64,000 nucleotides of DNA from JAUNBN01 sp036645935 (GCA_036645935.1 JAVXNE010000001.1:62001-126000); one strand, 5' to 3'. Shown: positions 15,870-25,131, numbered from the stretch's first letter. A program made the numbers and translations. The notes: a model not told the origin generated them from the sequence alone.

Positions 15870-16334
15870 TCAGTGCTTGCAGCCGCACGAGCAGCCTTTG
15901 TCTCCGTCTTTCTCATCGTCATCGTCTTTCTCATCGTGGCCGCAGCCGCACGAGCAACTCTCGTCCTGATCCCCGCAACCGCAACCGCAGCTGCACTCGT
16001 CGTCTTCATCTTCAAAATCGTATACATCAGACAGGCGATCCATGAACATCTCGCTGATTTCGTCGAACTCGTCCTCGTCCTCTATCATCTCGAGAATCTC
16101 GTCTTCGCCATCCTCACTGACAATTTTCATTATCACGAGGCTGCCGTCTCCATCTATGAGTTCTTCAGGAGACTCGGGCGCTGTCACCAGCGCGACATAC
16201 GTGCAGCCCTTGTGTTCGAGGGTATCGACCAGCTCAAACGAGTGCTTCACGCCATCTTCGTCGGTCAGCTCAATGAGATCTCCGAGGAATTCGCCCTCCT
16301 CCTCGATGTCGCCGGTCACTATATCCTTATCCAT
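15870..16334 (-). CDS. DUF1292 protein with a cysteine-rich acidic tail
   Basis: 154 residues, function unknown. Residues 1 to about 85 match DUF1292 (YrzB-like) proteins: a beta-rich core with LIELTDEDGVKHSFELVDTL and YVALVTA. After an acidic linker, the C-terminus has three Cys-Ser-Cys-Gly-Cys clusters (CSCGCGCG, CSCGCGHD and CSCGCKH) spaced by Asp/Glu/Lys-rich segments. This tail is unusual for the family and looks suited to binding metal. In Bacillota DUF1292 genes often lie near the RuvX/alanyl-tRNA synthetase locus; here it is beside 6S RNA instead. The plus-strand neighbour is divergent. Confidence 0.85.
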   Translation of the reverse strand: MDKDIVTGDIEEEGEFLGDLIELTDEDGVKHSFELVDTLEHKGCTYVALVTAPESPEELIDGDGSLVIMKIVSEDGEDEILEMIEDEDEFDEISEMFMDRLSDVYDFEDEDDECSCGCGCGDQDESCSCGCGHDEKDDDDEKDGDKGCSCGCKH

Positions 16335-16433
16335 AACGTTCTCCTTCGCGTATTTTACGTTCCGATGTTTTGATTTTACAACGTTTTAATCGTTTCGTCA
16401 AACGGTATTGCGTTCGTGTCAAAATTCCTTTAA

Positions 16434-16439
16434 TATAAT
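16434..16439 (+). promoter_or_regulatory. Probable -10 element of the cyclophilin gene
   Basis: TATAAT at 16434-16439, 44 bases before the GTG start. No good -35 exists at 16-18 bases; TTCGTG (16413-16418) is the nearest candidate with a 15-base spacer. Confidence 0.4.
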
Positions 16440-16482
16440 ATACAAACTTGCAGGAAACTATACGTTTCAGGAGGCGGACGAC

Positions 16483-17220
16483 GTGAAAAAAACATTGTGC
16501 TCGCTCGTGGCAATCATTATACTCATGACACTTTTGGGGTGTTCAAAAAAAGATTCGACCAATCCGGGCGCGGAAGGCAGTCCCGAGGGTGGCGCGCCGG
16601 TGTCCGATACCGCACCGCCCGTGGACTCTTCTCTGCCCGCACAACTCGTGACTCCAAAATCCGGAGATACAATCGCCGTCTTTGAGACGAGTCTCGGAAG
16701 CTTTTCGGCGGTCTTCTTTGCCGACGGCGCGCCGCTCGCAGTCGAGAACTTCGTGAAGCACGCAAAGGACGGGTACTACAATAAGCTGCTGTTTCACCGC
16801 GTCGTGAGCGGTTTCGTCATACAGACGGGAGATCCCACGGGAACAGGCCGCGGGGGTGAGAGCATCTGGGGCGATCCATTCGCAAACGAATATTCACCAC
16901 AGCTTCACCATTATTCCGGAGCAATTGGAATGGCAAACACGGCGGCAGACCAAAATGGCAGTCAGTTTTACTTTGTGCTCGGATCTAAGCTTTCGGATGA
17001 CTCGCTCGCCGAGATGAAATCGCTCGGATTCGCGGACGACGTGTGCGCCGCCTACAAAAAAGTCGGAGGGCAACCCGGACTTGACAACAAATACACCGTG
17101 TTCGGTCAGGTGTATGAGGGAATGGATATCGTGGAAAAGATTGGAACGGTCAAGGCCGACAGCGGCGATCGCCCCAAAAAGGATGTTGAACTAATCTCGG
17201 TGACAGTCAAGACATATTGA
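16483..17220 (+). CDS. Peptidyl-prolyl cis-trans isomerase, cyclophilin type, lipoprotein
   Basis: Extracytoplasmic folding catalyst tethered to the membrane by a lipid. The GTG at 16483 is chosen because AGGAGG (16469-16474) precedes it, and because the next residues form a short signal sequence with a lipobox ending LLGC (Cys20). A Ser/Pro/Gly-rich linker (about 21-55) leads to a cyclophilin domain (about 62-245). The active-site signature FHRVVSGFVIQTGDPTGTG with the catalytic Arg is intact, and GMANTAADQNGSQFYF matches the family. Monocistronic, ending near a shared terminator. Confidence 0.93.
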   Translation: MKKTLCSLVAIIILMTLLGCSKKDSTNPGAEGSPEGGAPVSDTAPPVDSSLPAQLVTPKSGDTIAVFETSLGSFSAVFFADGAPLAVENFVKHAKDGYYNKLLFHRVVSGFVIQTGDPTGTGRGGESIWGDPFANEYSPQLHHYSGAIGMANTAADQNGSQFYFVLGSKLSDDSLAEMKSLGFADDVCAAYKKVGGQPGLDNKYTVFGQVYEGMDIVEKIGTVKADSGDRPKKDVELISVTVKTY

Positions 17221-17383
17221 GATATCACCGCGCTTTCCGCCCAGTTCAATACATTGCATTGAAAAACGCTCCCGGCGGTGCATGTCCGCACTCGCATCGC
17301 GCAGCTGATTGGCAATTGCTTTTGTGCGGATTTTACATCATCACCGATCGGCGTAACGGAGAGATTCGTTCAAATTAAAAATC

Positions 17384-17428
17384 GGGGGACGGCGTTTTGC
17401 ACTCATCTTAGCAAAACCGACGTCCCCC
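17384..17428. terminator. Terminator between convergent genes
   Basis: A long stem: 17384-17400 with 17411-17428 (GGGGGACGGCGTTTTGC against its near-complement). On the minus strand it is followed by GATTTTTAATT, a good U-tract for the DUF4830 gene; on the plus strand TTTGGTTCTT gives weaker termination for the cyclophilin gene. Confidence 0.82.
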
Positions 17429-17441
17429 TTTGGTTCTTCCA

Positions 17442-18026
17442 CTATTCGGTTGGGTAGGCCGAAACCTCAACCTCAGCCGGAGCTTCTGTGGGCCGTTCAA
17501 CCGCCGGGGTTGCCGGGAGTATTGTGTCCTGCGCGCCGCTCGGCCCCCCCTCCTCGGGTTGTGAAATCTTGGAGAGTGGCTGCAGATCACCGTTTTTGGG
17601 ATTGAGCAGATGCCCTCCCACAATTTTTCCCGCACGCACGAGCACAACGGCGTTTATTCCCTCGCCGAGTTCGGGTCTGTTGGTCACGGTATAGGTGCAT
17701 TTTTTAATGGCCTTACCCCGCAGAGGTTCGAGGTCAAACCCCTGAGTTTTCAACATCTCGTTATAGGTCGCAAAGCGCTCGTCAAACTCCTCGGGAACCT
17801 TCACCTCGGCTATCGAGCTGGTCGAATCGACCTGAATTCCGAGAGTCCTCAGGAATTCCTCTCGCTGCTCACCGGTCTCACCTACGAAGCTCTGCGATTC
17901 TCCGCCCTCTTTCGCGTCCTTAATCTTCCCGGCGATAAAAACCGCCACGACCGCAAGAACCACAACCGCTGCAATTACCGTTGTCGTTCTGCCGAGCTGT
18001 TTTCTGCCAACTGACGCAGCGTACAT
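17442..18026 (-). CDS. DUF4830 membrane-anchored protein
   Basis: 194 residues. One N-terminal membrane helix (about 14-33), then an external domain resembling DUF4830 of Clostridia: REEFLRTLGIQV, VPEEFDERFATYNEMLKTQGFDL and RGKAIKKCTYTVTN are the recognisable blocks. The last 45 residues are Pro/Glu/Ala-rich and low complexity. Function unknown. It follows rlmH by 154 bases on the same strand; the ATG at 18026 is preceded by AAAGGGTG. Confidence 0.78.
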   Translation of the reverse strand: MYAASVGRKQLGRTTTVIAAVVVLAVVAVFIAGKIKDAKEGGESQSFVGETGEQREEFLRTLGIQVDSTSSIAEVKVPEEFDERFATYNEMLKTQGFDLEPLRGKAIKKCTYTVTNRPELGEGINAVVLVRAGKIVGGHLLNPKNGDLQPLSKISQPEEGGPSGAQDTILPATPAVERPTEAPAEVEVSAYPTE

Positions 18027-18180
18027 TAGATTTAAACACCCTTTCGATATAATCAGAGGTGTTTTATGTATATGCGTCGCAATCCGCGCTCATGCCGATT
18101 ATGTGTGCTCATCGAAGCGCAAGGGTGAAAATCACCCTTTACAGCCACATCACACAGCGTCTGGCAAACGATGCGCTTTT

Positions 18181-18660
18181 CTACTTGTGATACTTAATAT
18201 TATTGTTTATCGTTCCCGCGCGGTAGAGCTGCTCGAGCAGCACGAGCCTCGCGAGCTGGTGCGGAAGCGTCAGCTCCGAGAGTGACAGACGAAGATGCGC
18301 GCGCAATTTCAGTTCGTCGGACAACCCGAGCGAGCCGCCGATCACGAAGACAATCGCCCCTGTCTCCAGTGACGTTCGCTCGAGCAACTGTGCAACACGC
18401 TCCGAGCTCAACTGCTTGCCCTCAACGCACAGCACGACAAGCATTCCCTTTGTGCGTTCGAGCAGCTTCAGAATTCGTCGGCTCTCTTCTTCTATGACGC
18501 GCTTTCTTCCGGAATGGCTGTCGTCAAGAAGCCTCGTCTCGGAAATCTCGGTAATTTTGAGTTTAAAAAAAGGTGCGGAACGCTTCGCGTATTCCTCGCA
18601 CCCTTTTGTGATGAAATCCTGTCCTGTCTTTCCTACACAGACAATTTCTATATTAAGCAT
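18181..18660 (-). CDS. rlmH: 23S rRNA (pseudouridine1915-N3)-methyltransferase
   Basis: SPOUT methyltransferase that modifies pseudouridine 1915 in helix 69 of 23S rRNA on assembled 70S ribosomes. The ATG at 18660 (MLNIEIV) follows AGGGAGC and gives 159 residues, the normal length. The knot motif FVIGGSLGLS and the C-terminal LPHQLARLVLLEQLYRA and YHK end are diagnostic. It starts 11 bases after the WalJ-type gene, in the order murA-walJ-rlmH. Confidence 0.95.
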   Translation of the reverse strand: MLNIEIVCVGKTGQDFITKGCEEYAKRSAPFFKLKITEISETRLLDDSHSGRKRVIEEESRRILKLLERTKGMLVVLCVEGKQLSSERVAQLLERTSLETGAIVFVIGGSLGLSDELKLRAHLRLSLSELTLPHQLARLVLLEQLYRAGTINNNIKYHK

Positions 18661-18671
18661 AAAACAGCTCC

Positions 18672-19463
18672 CTAAATCTCGTATTCCTCTCCGATTGTGT
18701 GTCGTGGCGCAACAGTGACGCAAACCTCCGCCGGGTCTATGCCACAGTTTTCGATTGCACTTAAAACCCCTGTGAGCGCTATTTCCGGAAGGTTGTTGTC
18801 CTGGGAGAGGTGCATGAGCACCAGTCTTTTTGTCCCGCTACGCGCGAGCTGTGCGGCGCAGAGCGCGCATTCGGAGTTGGAGAGATGCCCCGAAATCGAA
18901 CGTATGCGGCTCTTGAGAAAATACGGGTAATGTCCTGAAAGCAGCATGTCGTCCTCATAATTGGATTCAAGTGCGACGAGCTCACACCCCGACAGCGCGG
19001 CAAGCACTTCCTCGGAGACAAATCCGAGGTCGGTTGCGAGCGCCAGTTTCTTTCCGTTTTTGAAGCTGAAACGATAACCGACACAGTCGACGCTGTCATG
19101 GCTTGTCGGAAATGCATTGATTTCAATTCCGCCTATGTAAAACGCATCTCCCGCCGCAACATCGATGAGGGTTGCTTTATCAGGCACAACACCGTTGTTT
19201 TTCAGCCAGCAGAGCGTTTGGTAAGAACCGTATACCGGAACGCGGTAGTGTTTTAGGAAGGTCATAAGTCCCGAGACATGGTCGGAATGCTCATGGGTCA
19301 CAAGAATCCCTTTGAGGTCGCTTGCAGCAAGACCGAGCGAATAGAGCGCGCCCAACGTGCGCTTGCAGCTGCACCCCATATCGACGAGCACCGAATCGGC
19401 CTCCTCGGTCACAAGGGTGCTGTTGCCCGAGCTGCCGCTGTAAAGTGTCACGAAACGCGCCAT
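18672..19463 (-). CDS. walJ: WalJ/YycJ-type metallo-beta-lactamase-fold hydrolase
   Basis: 263 residues. The metal-binding motif THEHSDH is at about residue 58; the Asp of LATDLGFV and the His in SHDSVD, ISGHLS and LMHLSQDNN complete the binuclear site. YycJ/WalJ proteins are linked to the WalRK wall-stress regulon and have 5' to 3' exonuclease activity in some species (family knowledge). The ATG at 19463 follows GGAGGACAA and lies 10 bases after the murA stop. No walRK genes are present in this window. Confidence 0.88.
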   Translation of the reverse strand: MARFVTLYSGSSGNSTLVTEEADSVLVDMGCSCKRTLGALYSLGLAASDLKGILVTHEHSDHVSGLMTFLKHYRVPVYGSYQTLCWLKNNGVVPDKATLIDVAAGDAFYIGGIEINAFPTSHDSVDCVGYRFSFKNGKKLALATDLGFVSEEVLAALSGCELVALESNYEDDMLLSGHYPYFLKSRIRSISGHLSNSECALCAAQLARSGTKRLVLMHLSQDNNLPEIALTGVLSAIENCGIDPAEVCVTVAPRHTIGEEYEI

Positions 19464-19473
19464 TTGTCCTCCG

Positions 19474-20766
19474 TCACTGTGCCCTCGCAATCTCTTCTGC
19501 GTCGGGCGTTTCTATCTTCTTGATATCGGCGCCGATTGCCGAGAACTTTTCAACTATGTCCTCATAACCACGCTCGATGTGGTAAATGTCTTCAATCTCG
19601 GTCTCGCCGTCGGCGACAAGTCCCGCAATGATCATCGCCGCTCCGGCGCGCAGGTCGGTAGCCCTGACAGGCGCTCCCGTCAGTCTGTGCACGCCTTCGA
19701 CTATCGCGACCTTGCCGCTCTCAACCTGGATGTTGGCGCCCATTCTCCTGAGCTCATCGACGTATTTAAATCGGTTATCCCATATATCCTCGGTGATTAT
19801 CGAAGTCCCCTCGGCAAGCGAGAGCACCGTTGACATCTGCGGCTGCATGTCGGTCGGAAATCCCGGGTGTGGCATCGTCTTAACCGGGGTGCTTCTGAGC
19901 GACCCTGTGCGCGTTATTCGCAACGAATCGTCAAACTCTTCAATCGTCGCTCCCGCAGCCTCGAGCCTCGCACTTATTGATTCCAGGTGTTTGGGTGTTA
20001 TATTTTTAATGAGCAGATCGCCGCCAGTCGCCGCCGCTGCTGCCATGTAAGTTCCCGCCTCGATCTGGTCGGGAATTATCGAATAGTTAGTTGTGCCAAT
20101 GTTCTCCACCCCGCGAATTTTTATCACGTCGGTTCCCGCGCCCCTGATATCGGCGCCCAGCGAGTTGAGAAAGTTGGCGACATCGACGATGTGCGGTTCT
20201 TTCGCGACATTTTCGAGCACCGTCAGCCCGTCGGCGCGCACCGCCGCAAGCATTGTGTTTATTGTCGAGCCAACCGAAACCTTGTCGAAAAAAATCTGCG
20301 CGCCGTGCAACCGGCCTTTACAGCTGACATTGACCATTCCATACTCAACCGAAACCTCGCATCCGAGTGCCGCAAAGGCATCAAGGTGCTGATTTATCGG
20401 GCGCGCGCCGAGATTGCACCCACCGGGCAGCGAGACATGCGCCTCCCCGAATCTCGTGAGCAGTGCCCCTAAAAAATAATATGAGGCTCGCATCGAGCGC
20501 GAGAGTTCGTGCGGGACCTCACAGGTTGAAATTCCCCTGGTGTCCAGCTCGAGCGTGTGCTTGTCGAGAGCCCTCACACTCGCTCCGATTGTCGAAATTA
20601 TCTTTGCAATTATGCCGACATCGCTGATGTTTGGTATGTTTTCGATAACACACGGTCCACCCGCAACAACAACTGCGGGCAGTATCGCAACTGCGGCATT
20701 TTTAGCTCCGCTGATGTCCACCGTGCCGGAAAGGCGGTTTCCGCCTCTGACAACGAATTTTTCCAA
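19474..20766 (-). CDS. murA: UDP-N-acetylglucosamine 1-carboxyvinyltransferase
   Basis: Transfers enolpyruvate from PEP to UDP-GlcNAc, the first committed step of peptidoglycan synthesis. 430 residues. Lys22 (SGAKNAA) and the active-site loop LPGGCNLGARPINQH with Cys117 are present, so it should be the fosfomycin-sensitive type. The C-terminal AEGTSIITE and DLRAGAAMI blocks are typical. It follows the G5-M23 hydrolase gene by 33 bases, so hydrolase and synthesis genes share a transcript from the promoter at 22702-22730. Confidence 0.96.
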   Translation of the reverse strand: MEKFVVRGGNRLSGTVDISGAKNAAVAILPAVVVAGGPCVIENIPNISDVGIIAKIISTIGASVRALDKHTLELDTRGISTCEVPHELSRSMRASYYFLGALLTRFGEAHVSLPGGCNLGARPINQHLDAFAALGCEVSVEYGMVNVSCKGRLHGAQIFFDKVSVGSTINTMLAAVRADGLTVLENVAKEPHIVDVANFLNSLGADIRGAGTDVIKIRGVENIGTTNYSIIPDQIEAGTYMAAAAATGGDLLIKNITPKHLESISARLEAAGATIEEFDDSLRITRTGSLRSTPVKTMPHPGFPTDMQPQMSTVLSLAEGTSIITEDIWDNRFKYVDELRRMGANIQVESGKVAIVEGVHRLTGAPVRATDLRAGAAMIIAGLVADGETEIEDIYHIERGYEDIVEKFSAIGADIKKIETPDAEEIARAQ

Positions 20767-20799
20767 TACAGTTAAGCCCCTTTAACGCCGTAATATCTG

Positions 20800-22563
20800 T
20801 CATCCGTAGAGATAGAGTTCTGGATCGACCTTGATTCCCTGCACGCGCACCTCAAAGTGGAGGTGGTTTCCGGAAGAGTTGCCCGTCGAACCCATGAGCG
20901 CGATTATCTGACCCTGCGTCACCGTTTCGCCGACATGGACAAGCAGTTCACTGTTGTGTCCGTAGACAGTCTGCATTCCGTTCTGATGATCTATCACGAT
21001 GTAAAGACCGTATCCCACATCGGTAGCCTGTGACACTGTGACAACGCCGTTATCCGCCGCAAAGATCGGAGTGCCGTATTTTGCCGCTATATCCTCGCCG
21101 AAATGCGTCGCCGAAAATCCTCGGCTTATGCTATATCCCGCGCCCGTCGGCCAGATCAGGTTGCCCGTTGCGACGGATATGTCTCCACTTCCGTCCTCGC
21201 GCCGCGAACCGAGTATAATTTCCTTTTGAACAGGCTCTTTGGTTATCTTTTCCGAGAGTATGGTCTCGGACACTTTAACTCCGTCCGCATACTCTATCTC
21301 GGAGACAATCGTCCGCTCACCGTTCTCGCCCTCCGAGACCGTGACAAGATATCCCACTGGGAATCGCGGATCTTTAACTATCTGGGTCTTAAACGCGACC
21401 GGCTCAACTCTCTCCTTTTGCTCAACCGATTTCACGCGGAACAGCGGCTCATGCTGGGCAACAAGCAGTATCTTCCCATCAGACAGCGTCTCGTCAACAG
21501 GTCCATTAAGCTCAACGAGGCGTTCGTAGGAAATTCCGTTTTTCAGCGCTATGTCCGCCGCGAGCTCGCCACCCTTTGCGATATAGTAGACGTCGTCTGC
21601 CTCATTTGCATCAATGACACTCTTGAGCTCGTCGAACGGCATAACACTAACCGATGGATAAACGCCGTTTACAAGTTCGACGTCGCGAGCAAACTTCACC
21701 GTTATGTCTCCACCTATCGTCGCGGCAAACTGACGCTGCGGCGCAAGCATGGAATCAAGGGTGTCGGCAAGCAGTTCTCCCGCTGCCGTCGCTCCGACAA
21801 AAGTGCCTCCGACATAGAGACCCGTTGCCTGCACGATCTCTTCTCCCGAGACCGACAGCAACGCCTCGGCCATCTCGTCCTGCGAGACGATGTTGCCGCT
21901 GTCGACAACCGAAATGCTCATCGTCGCGCCGAGACCCCAGTTCTTGTTCTCACCGGTGACCATTCGATTCTGGATGATTTTGCGGGCGCTGTCGTAAACG
22001 CTCTCATCCTTGACGTATCCGACCGTCTGACCGTTGTAATTTATTTTCAGCACGTAATTCAGTGAAAGCATCGAAACGACAACGATGGCGCACACAGCGA
22101 GGCTCGCGATCGGCAGTAGATAGTTGAGCAGTCGGCCGATCATCCGCTTGTTCCACAGCCAGCCGTATTTAAAGAACATGCGCACGCGCTCAAGCGTGTA
22201 TTTAATACCTCTGTCCTCGCTGCTCTTTATGACAATAAAAAGACTTCGCACGCTGTGAATGAGCTTCTTAAACGGGGCGATGATTTCCTCTCCCACATCA
22301 AGCAGCTTATCGGATATAACTCCCAACACCGTCCGCACACCCTTGAGATATCCTCGCCACGACCGCTTTAAACCGTGTCGAATCGCGCGCCATGTATTTT
22401 TGCGCGATCGCTCGAGCTGTGCCCCGATATATTCAAGAGTGTCACCCGTCCCGTGCACAAAATATTGCAAGAGCAAATGAACACCTATTTTGGGTCTGCG
22501 GTGTGGGCGCATGTTTCCTTTGGAATTTATAACGAACGAGCCTTTGGTCGGTCTTCCGAGCAT
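20800..22563 (-). CDS. Membrane-anchored G5-domain M23 peptidoglycan endopeptidase
   Basis: 587 residues. Residues 1-140 are basic and cytoplasmic, without a signal peptide; one membrane helix at about 143-170 anchors the protein. Outside: a region with two repeats of about 90 residues (170-330), a LysM-like segment (YYIAKGGELAADIALKNGI, about 330-372), a G5 domain (about 385-460) and an M23 peptidase domain (about 480-587). Zinc ligands appear in HFGEDIAA and HLHFEVR. It probably cleaves cross-links of the wall during growth. The long basic cytoplasmic extension is unusual for M23 enzymes and may bind a regulator or nucleic acid. The ATG at 22563 follows AAGGAGCTGAGG. Confidence 0.9.
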   Translation of the reverse strand: MLGRPTKGSFVINSKGNMRPHRRPKIGVHLLLQYFVHGTGDTLEYIGAQLERSRKNTWRAIRHGLKRSWRGYLKGVRTVLGVISDKLLDVGEEIIAPFKKLIHSVRSLFIVIKSSEDRGIKYTLERVRMFFKYGWLWNKRMIGRLLNYLLPIASLAVCAIVVVSMLSLNYVLKINYNGQTVGYVKDESVYDSARKIIQNRMVTGENKNWGLGATMSISVVDSGNIVSQDEMAEALLSVSGEEIVQATGLYVGGTFVGATAAGELLADTLDSMLAPQRQFAATIGGDITVKFARDVELVNGVYPSVSVMPFDELKSVIDANEADDVYYIAKGGELAADIALKNGISYERLVELNGPVDETLSDGKILLVAQHEPLFRVKSVEQKERVEPVAFKTQIVKDPRFPVGYLVTVSEGENGERTIVSEIEYADGVKVSETILSEKITKEPVQKEIILGSRREDGSGDISVATGNLIWPTGAGYSISRGFSATHFGEDIAAKYGTPIFAADNGVVTVSQATDVGYGLYIVIDHQNGMQTVYGHNSELLVHVGETVTQGQIIALMGSTGNSSGNHLHFEVRVQGIKVDPELYLYG

Positions 22564-22701
22564 AACCTCAGCTCCTTACAGTAAAGTTGCCGATTGTGTA
22601 ACAACCGCAATTTTCTCTTGATGTTTGCGTTTTCACTCGGTCCGCCTTGCATTGCACGTGGGGTGCACAGAACACGGCACGAACGTCAAACATATTTTGC
22701 A

Positions 22702-22730
22702 ATTATACACTAATATTTTGGACAATTCAA
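22702..22730 (-). promoter_or_regulatory. Promoter of the G5-M23/murA/walJ/rlmH operon
   Basis: Minus strand: -35 TTGAAT (22725-22730), 17-base spacer, -10 TATAAT (22702-22707). The leader to the start codon is about 130 bases. Confidence 0.72.
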
Positions 22731-22763
22731 CCTAATGCCCACTGCCGTATTTAGCGATTTATA

Positions 22764-23642
22764 CTAATCATTCTGGCGCAAGCTGTCGATTAGTGTCCGC
22801 ATATCCTCGGGCAACCGACTTCGGAGAGTTGTCATCTCCGCATCGGACGGTTGGCAAAAGGAGAGCGACACACAGTGCAGCGCATGGCGCGCTATATGTT
22901 CGCATGAGCCGCCATAGAGATCGTCTCCCGCAAGCGGGTGTCCGATGTGACTGAGGTGAACGCGAATCTGATGTGTGCGCCCTGTGAGTGTCTCGACATC
23001 AAGAAGGGTATGCCCGCGCAGCCGCTCGAGCACGGTGTATCTGGTGACACTCGGGAGTCCGTCCTCGCTCACGCAGCGCCCGATGATTGTGCCCTGTGCA
23101 AGCGCTATCGGAGCTTCAATTACCCCGCTCCGACGGTCTATTATGCCCTCTGCAAGCGCAATATAGTGCTTTGCAGCACTTTTTGCAAGCAGCGGGGCAG
23201 CGTATCTGTTTTTCGCGGCAAGCACCAGACCCGAAGTGTTTTTGTCGAGCCGGTTTATCGGTCTGAAGCAGCCGCTCTCGTTGCGGGCGAGCAAAAGCGC
23301 CGCATAGACGTTGGCCAGAGTCCCGTCCGGGTATCCCCGCGTCGGGTGCACAGCCATGCCTGCTGGCTTATCGTATACTATCGCGTCTGCCCCCTCAAAC
23401 ACAATCGGCACAAGGAGATGGCAGGGTGAGAGCGTACATTCGCCGTCGGGCACGTCGACCGACACTCTTTCGCCCACGCGCACGATATAACTTGTGTGCA
23501 CATTTTTACCCTCAACCGAAATTCCGCCCTCAATGCATTTGAGCGATCGTATAAGCGCGAGCGACATCGCACATCTGGAGCGCAAGAACACTCCGAGTTT
23601 GAGGCCTTCGCTGTCGTCCATAACTGTAAATTCGCGTTTCAT
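22764..23642 (-). CDS. RluA-family pseudouridine synthase
   Basis: 292 residues. A divergent S4-like N-terminal domain (about 15-75) precedes the RluA catalytic domain. The catalytic Asp is in INRLDKNTSGLVL (about residue 130), YDKPAGMAVHP is the family motif before it, and GRTHQIRVHLSHIGHPLAGDDLYGG closes the domain. It likely modifies 23S rRNA or tRNA; the target (RluA, C or D class) cannot be decided by eye. It is divergent from murC. Confidence 0.92.
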   Translation of the reverse strand: MKREFTVMDDSEGLKLGVFLRSRCAMSLALIRSLKCIEGGISVEGKNVHTSYIVRVGERVSVDVPDGECTLSPCHLLVPIVFEGADAIVYDKPAGMAVHPTRGYPDGTLANVYAALLLARNESGCFRPINRLDKNTSGLVLAAKNRYAAPLLAKSAAKHYIALAEGIIDRRSGVIEAPIALAQGTIIGRCVSEDGLPSVTRYTVLERLRGHTLLDVETLTGRTHQIRVHLSHIGHPLAGDDLYGGSCEHIARHALHCVSLSFCQPSDAEMTTLRSRLPEDMRTLIDSLRQND

Positions 23643-23676
23643 TTGGCCATTGTATCACAAAAACGCCGTTGCATTA

Positions 23677-23705
23677 TAGACAAGAGAGCGTCTTTTGAAT
23701 ATAAT
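23677..23705 (+). promoter_or_regulatory. Promoter of murC
   Basis: -35 TAGACA (23677-23682), 17-base spacer, -10 TATAAT (23700-23705). The murC ATG follows 43 bases on, with AAGAAGG as ribosome binding site. Confidence 0.72.
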
Positions 23706-23748
23706 TGATTAATGTAGCCAATCAAAAAATCAAAAAGAAGGCATTGAG

Positions 23749-25131
23749 ATGACTGATGTTGCGGCGATTCTGAACGAAGCGAAACGAGTACACTTTGTTG
23801 GTATCGGCGGCTCGGGCATGTTTCCGCTTGTCGAGATACTGCACAGCGAAGGGTATGAAATCACCGGCAGCGACGTGCTTGAAGGCGGAATAATCAGTTC
23901 CGAGCGCGCGATGGGAATTGCGGTTAATATAGGTCATGACGCATCCCTCGTTGAGGGTGCGGATGCTGTCGTCGTGACAGCGGCGCTCCTCGCGGGGAAT
24001 CCCGAAACCACGCGGGCAAAAGAACTTGGCATTCCGATAATCGAGCGCGCCGAACTGCTGGGCTACATAAGCTCGCTCTACAATCGCGCCATCTGCATAA
24101 GCGGCACCCACGGCAAGACGACATCTACCTCTATGCTCGTTTCGATATTCATGCTTGCAAAACGCGACCCCTCTGCCGTTATCGGCGGCAAGCTTCCCCT
24201 CATAAACGGATATGGTCGCAAAGGGTCGGGAGACTGCATCGTCATTGAGGCCTGCGAATTTAAGGACACTTTCCTGCATCTCGTCCCTGATCTTTCGGTG
24301 ATACTCAACGTCGATGCCGATCATCTTGAATATTTCGGCTCGCTCGACGGCGTCAAAGCTTCTTTTACGAAATTTGCAAATCTTGCCAAAACCGCCGTCG
24401 TCGCGAATGGTGACGATCAAAATACACTCGATTCGCTTTGCGGCGTCACGCGTCCCGTGATACTTTTCGGTGAAAACGAGAGCTGTGATTTTGTCATTCA
24501 CGACATTGAGAATTATTCAAGCGCGTTTTATTCCTTTGCACTTCGCGGCAAACGCGGCGAAATCGGGAAATTTCAACTGAGAGTTCCCGGCCTGCACAAC
24601 GTCCACAATGCCGCCGCGGCCGCAGTGTGCGCCCACCTCTCAGGTGTTTGCGCCGCCGACATACAATCGGGTTTCGATTCCTTTAAAGGAGCGGGACGTC
24701 GTTTTGAAATCCGAGGGGTTTTCGGTGGAATCACCATTGCGGACGACTACGCGCATCACCCTGCCGAGATCAAAGCGACACTGGATGCCGCAGCCAAGAT
24801 GGGTTTCAAGCGGATCTTCGCGGTCTTTCAACCTTTTACATATACGCGAACACTAAATCTGCTCGATGATTTTGCAAGAGTTTTATCTGCTGCAGATCAG
24901 GTCGTGATGACTGAAATAATGGGTTCTCGCGAGGTCAACACCTTGGGTGTTTACACATCGGATCTCGCTGCTAAAATCGACAGGTCGGTCTGGTTCGATT
25001 CATTTGACGAAATCAGCAAATACTGCCTTGAAAACGCACAGGCAGGCGATCTGATCATAACTATGGGATGCGGCGATATCTATAAAGCGGCCGACATGAT
25101 GGTGAAGCAATGCGGCAACTCGAACCGATAA
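23749..25131 (+). CDS. murC: UDP-N-acetylmuramate--L-alanine ligase
   Basis: ATP-dependent ligase that adds the first amino acid of the peptidoglycan stem peptide. 460 residues in three domains: the UDP-binding N-terminus with VGIGGSGM (about 17), the ATPase domain with P-loop SGTHGKTTS (about 118) and the NVDADHLEYFG block, and the C-terminal domain with DDYAHHPAEI and FQPFTYTRT. All key motifs are intact. The 3' end overlaps the next gene by 22 bases, so the downstream kinase-like protein is probably translationally coupled to MurC. Confidence 0.96.
   Translation: MTDVAAILNEAKRVHFVGIGGSGMFPLVEILHSEGYEITGSDVLEGGIISSERAMGIAVNIGHDASLVEGADAVVVTAALLAGNPETTRAKELGIPIIERAELLGYISSLYNRAICISGTHGKTTSTSMLVSIFMLAKRDPSAVIGGKLPLINGYGRKGSGDCIVIEACEFKDTFLHLVPDLSVILNVDADHLEYFGSLDGVKASFTKFANLAKTAVVANGDDQNTLDSLCGVTRPVILFGENESCDFVIHDIENYSSAFYSFALRGKRGEIGKFQLRVPGLHNVHNAAAAAVCAHLSGVCAADIQSGFDSFKGAGRRFEIRGVFGGITIADDYAHHPAEIKATLDAAAKMGFKRIFAVFQPFTYTRTLNLLDDFARVLSAADQVVMTEIMGSREVNTLGVYTSDLAAKIDRSVWFDSFDEISKYCLENAQAGDLIITMGCGDIYKAADMMVKQCGNSNR

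Noticed and set aside
21103..22065. A 320-codon plus-strand frame opposite the G5-M23 gene
   Set aside because: Antisense shadow; Arg-rich and without motif.
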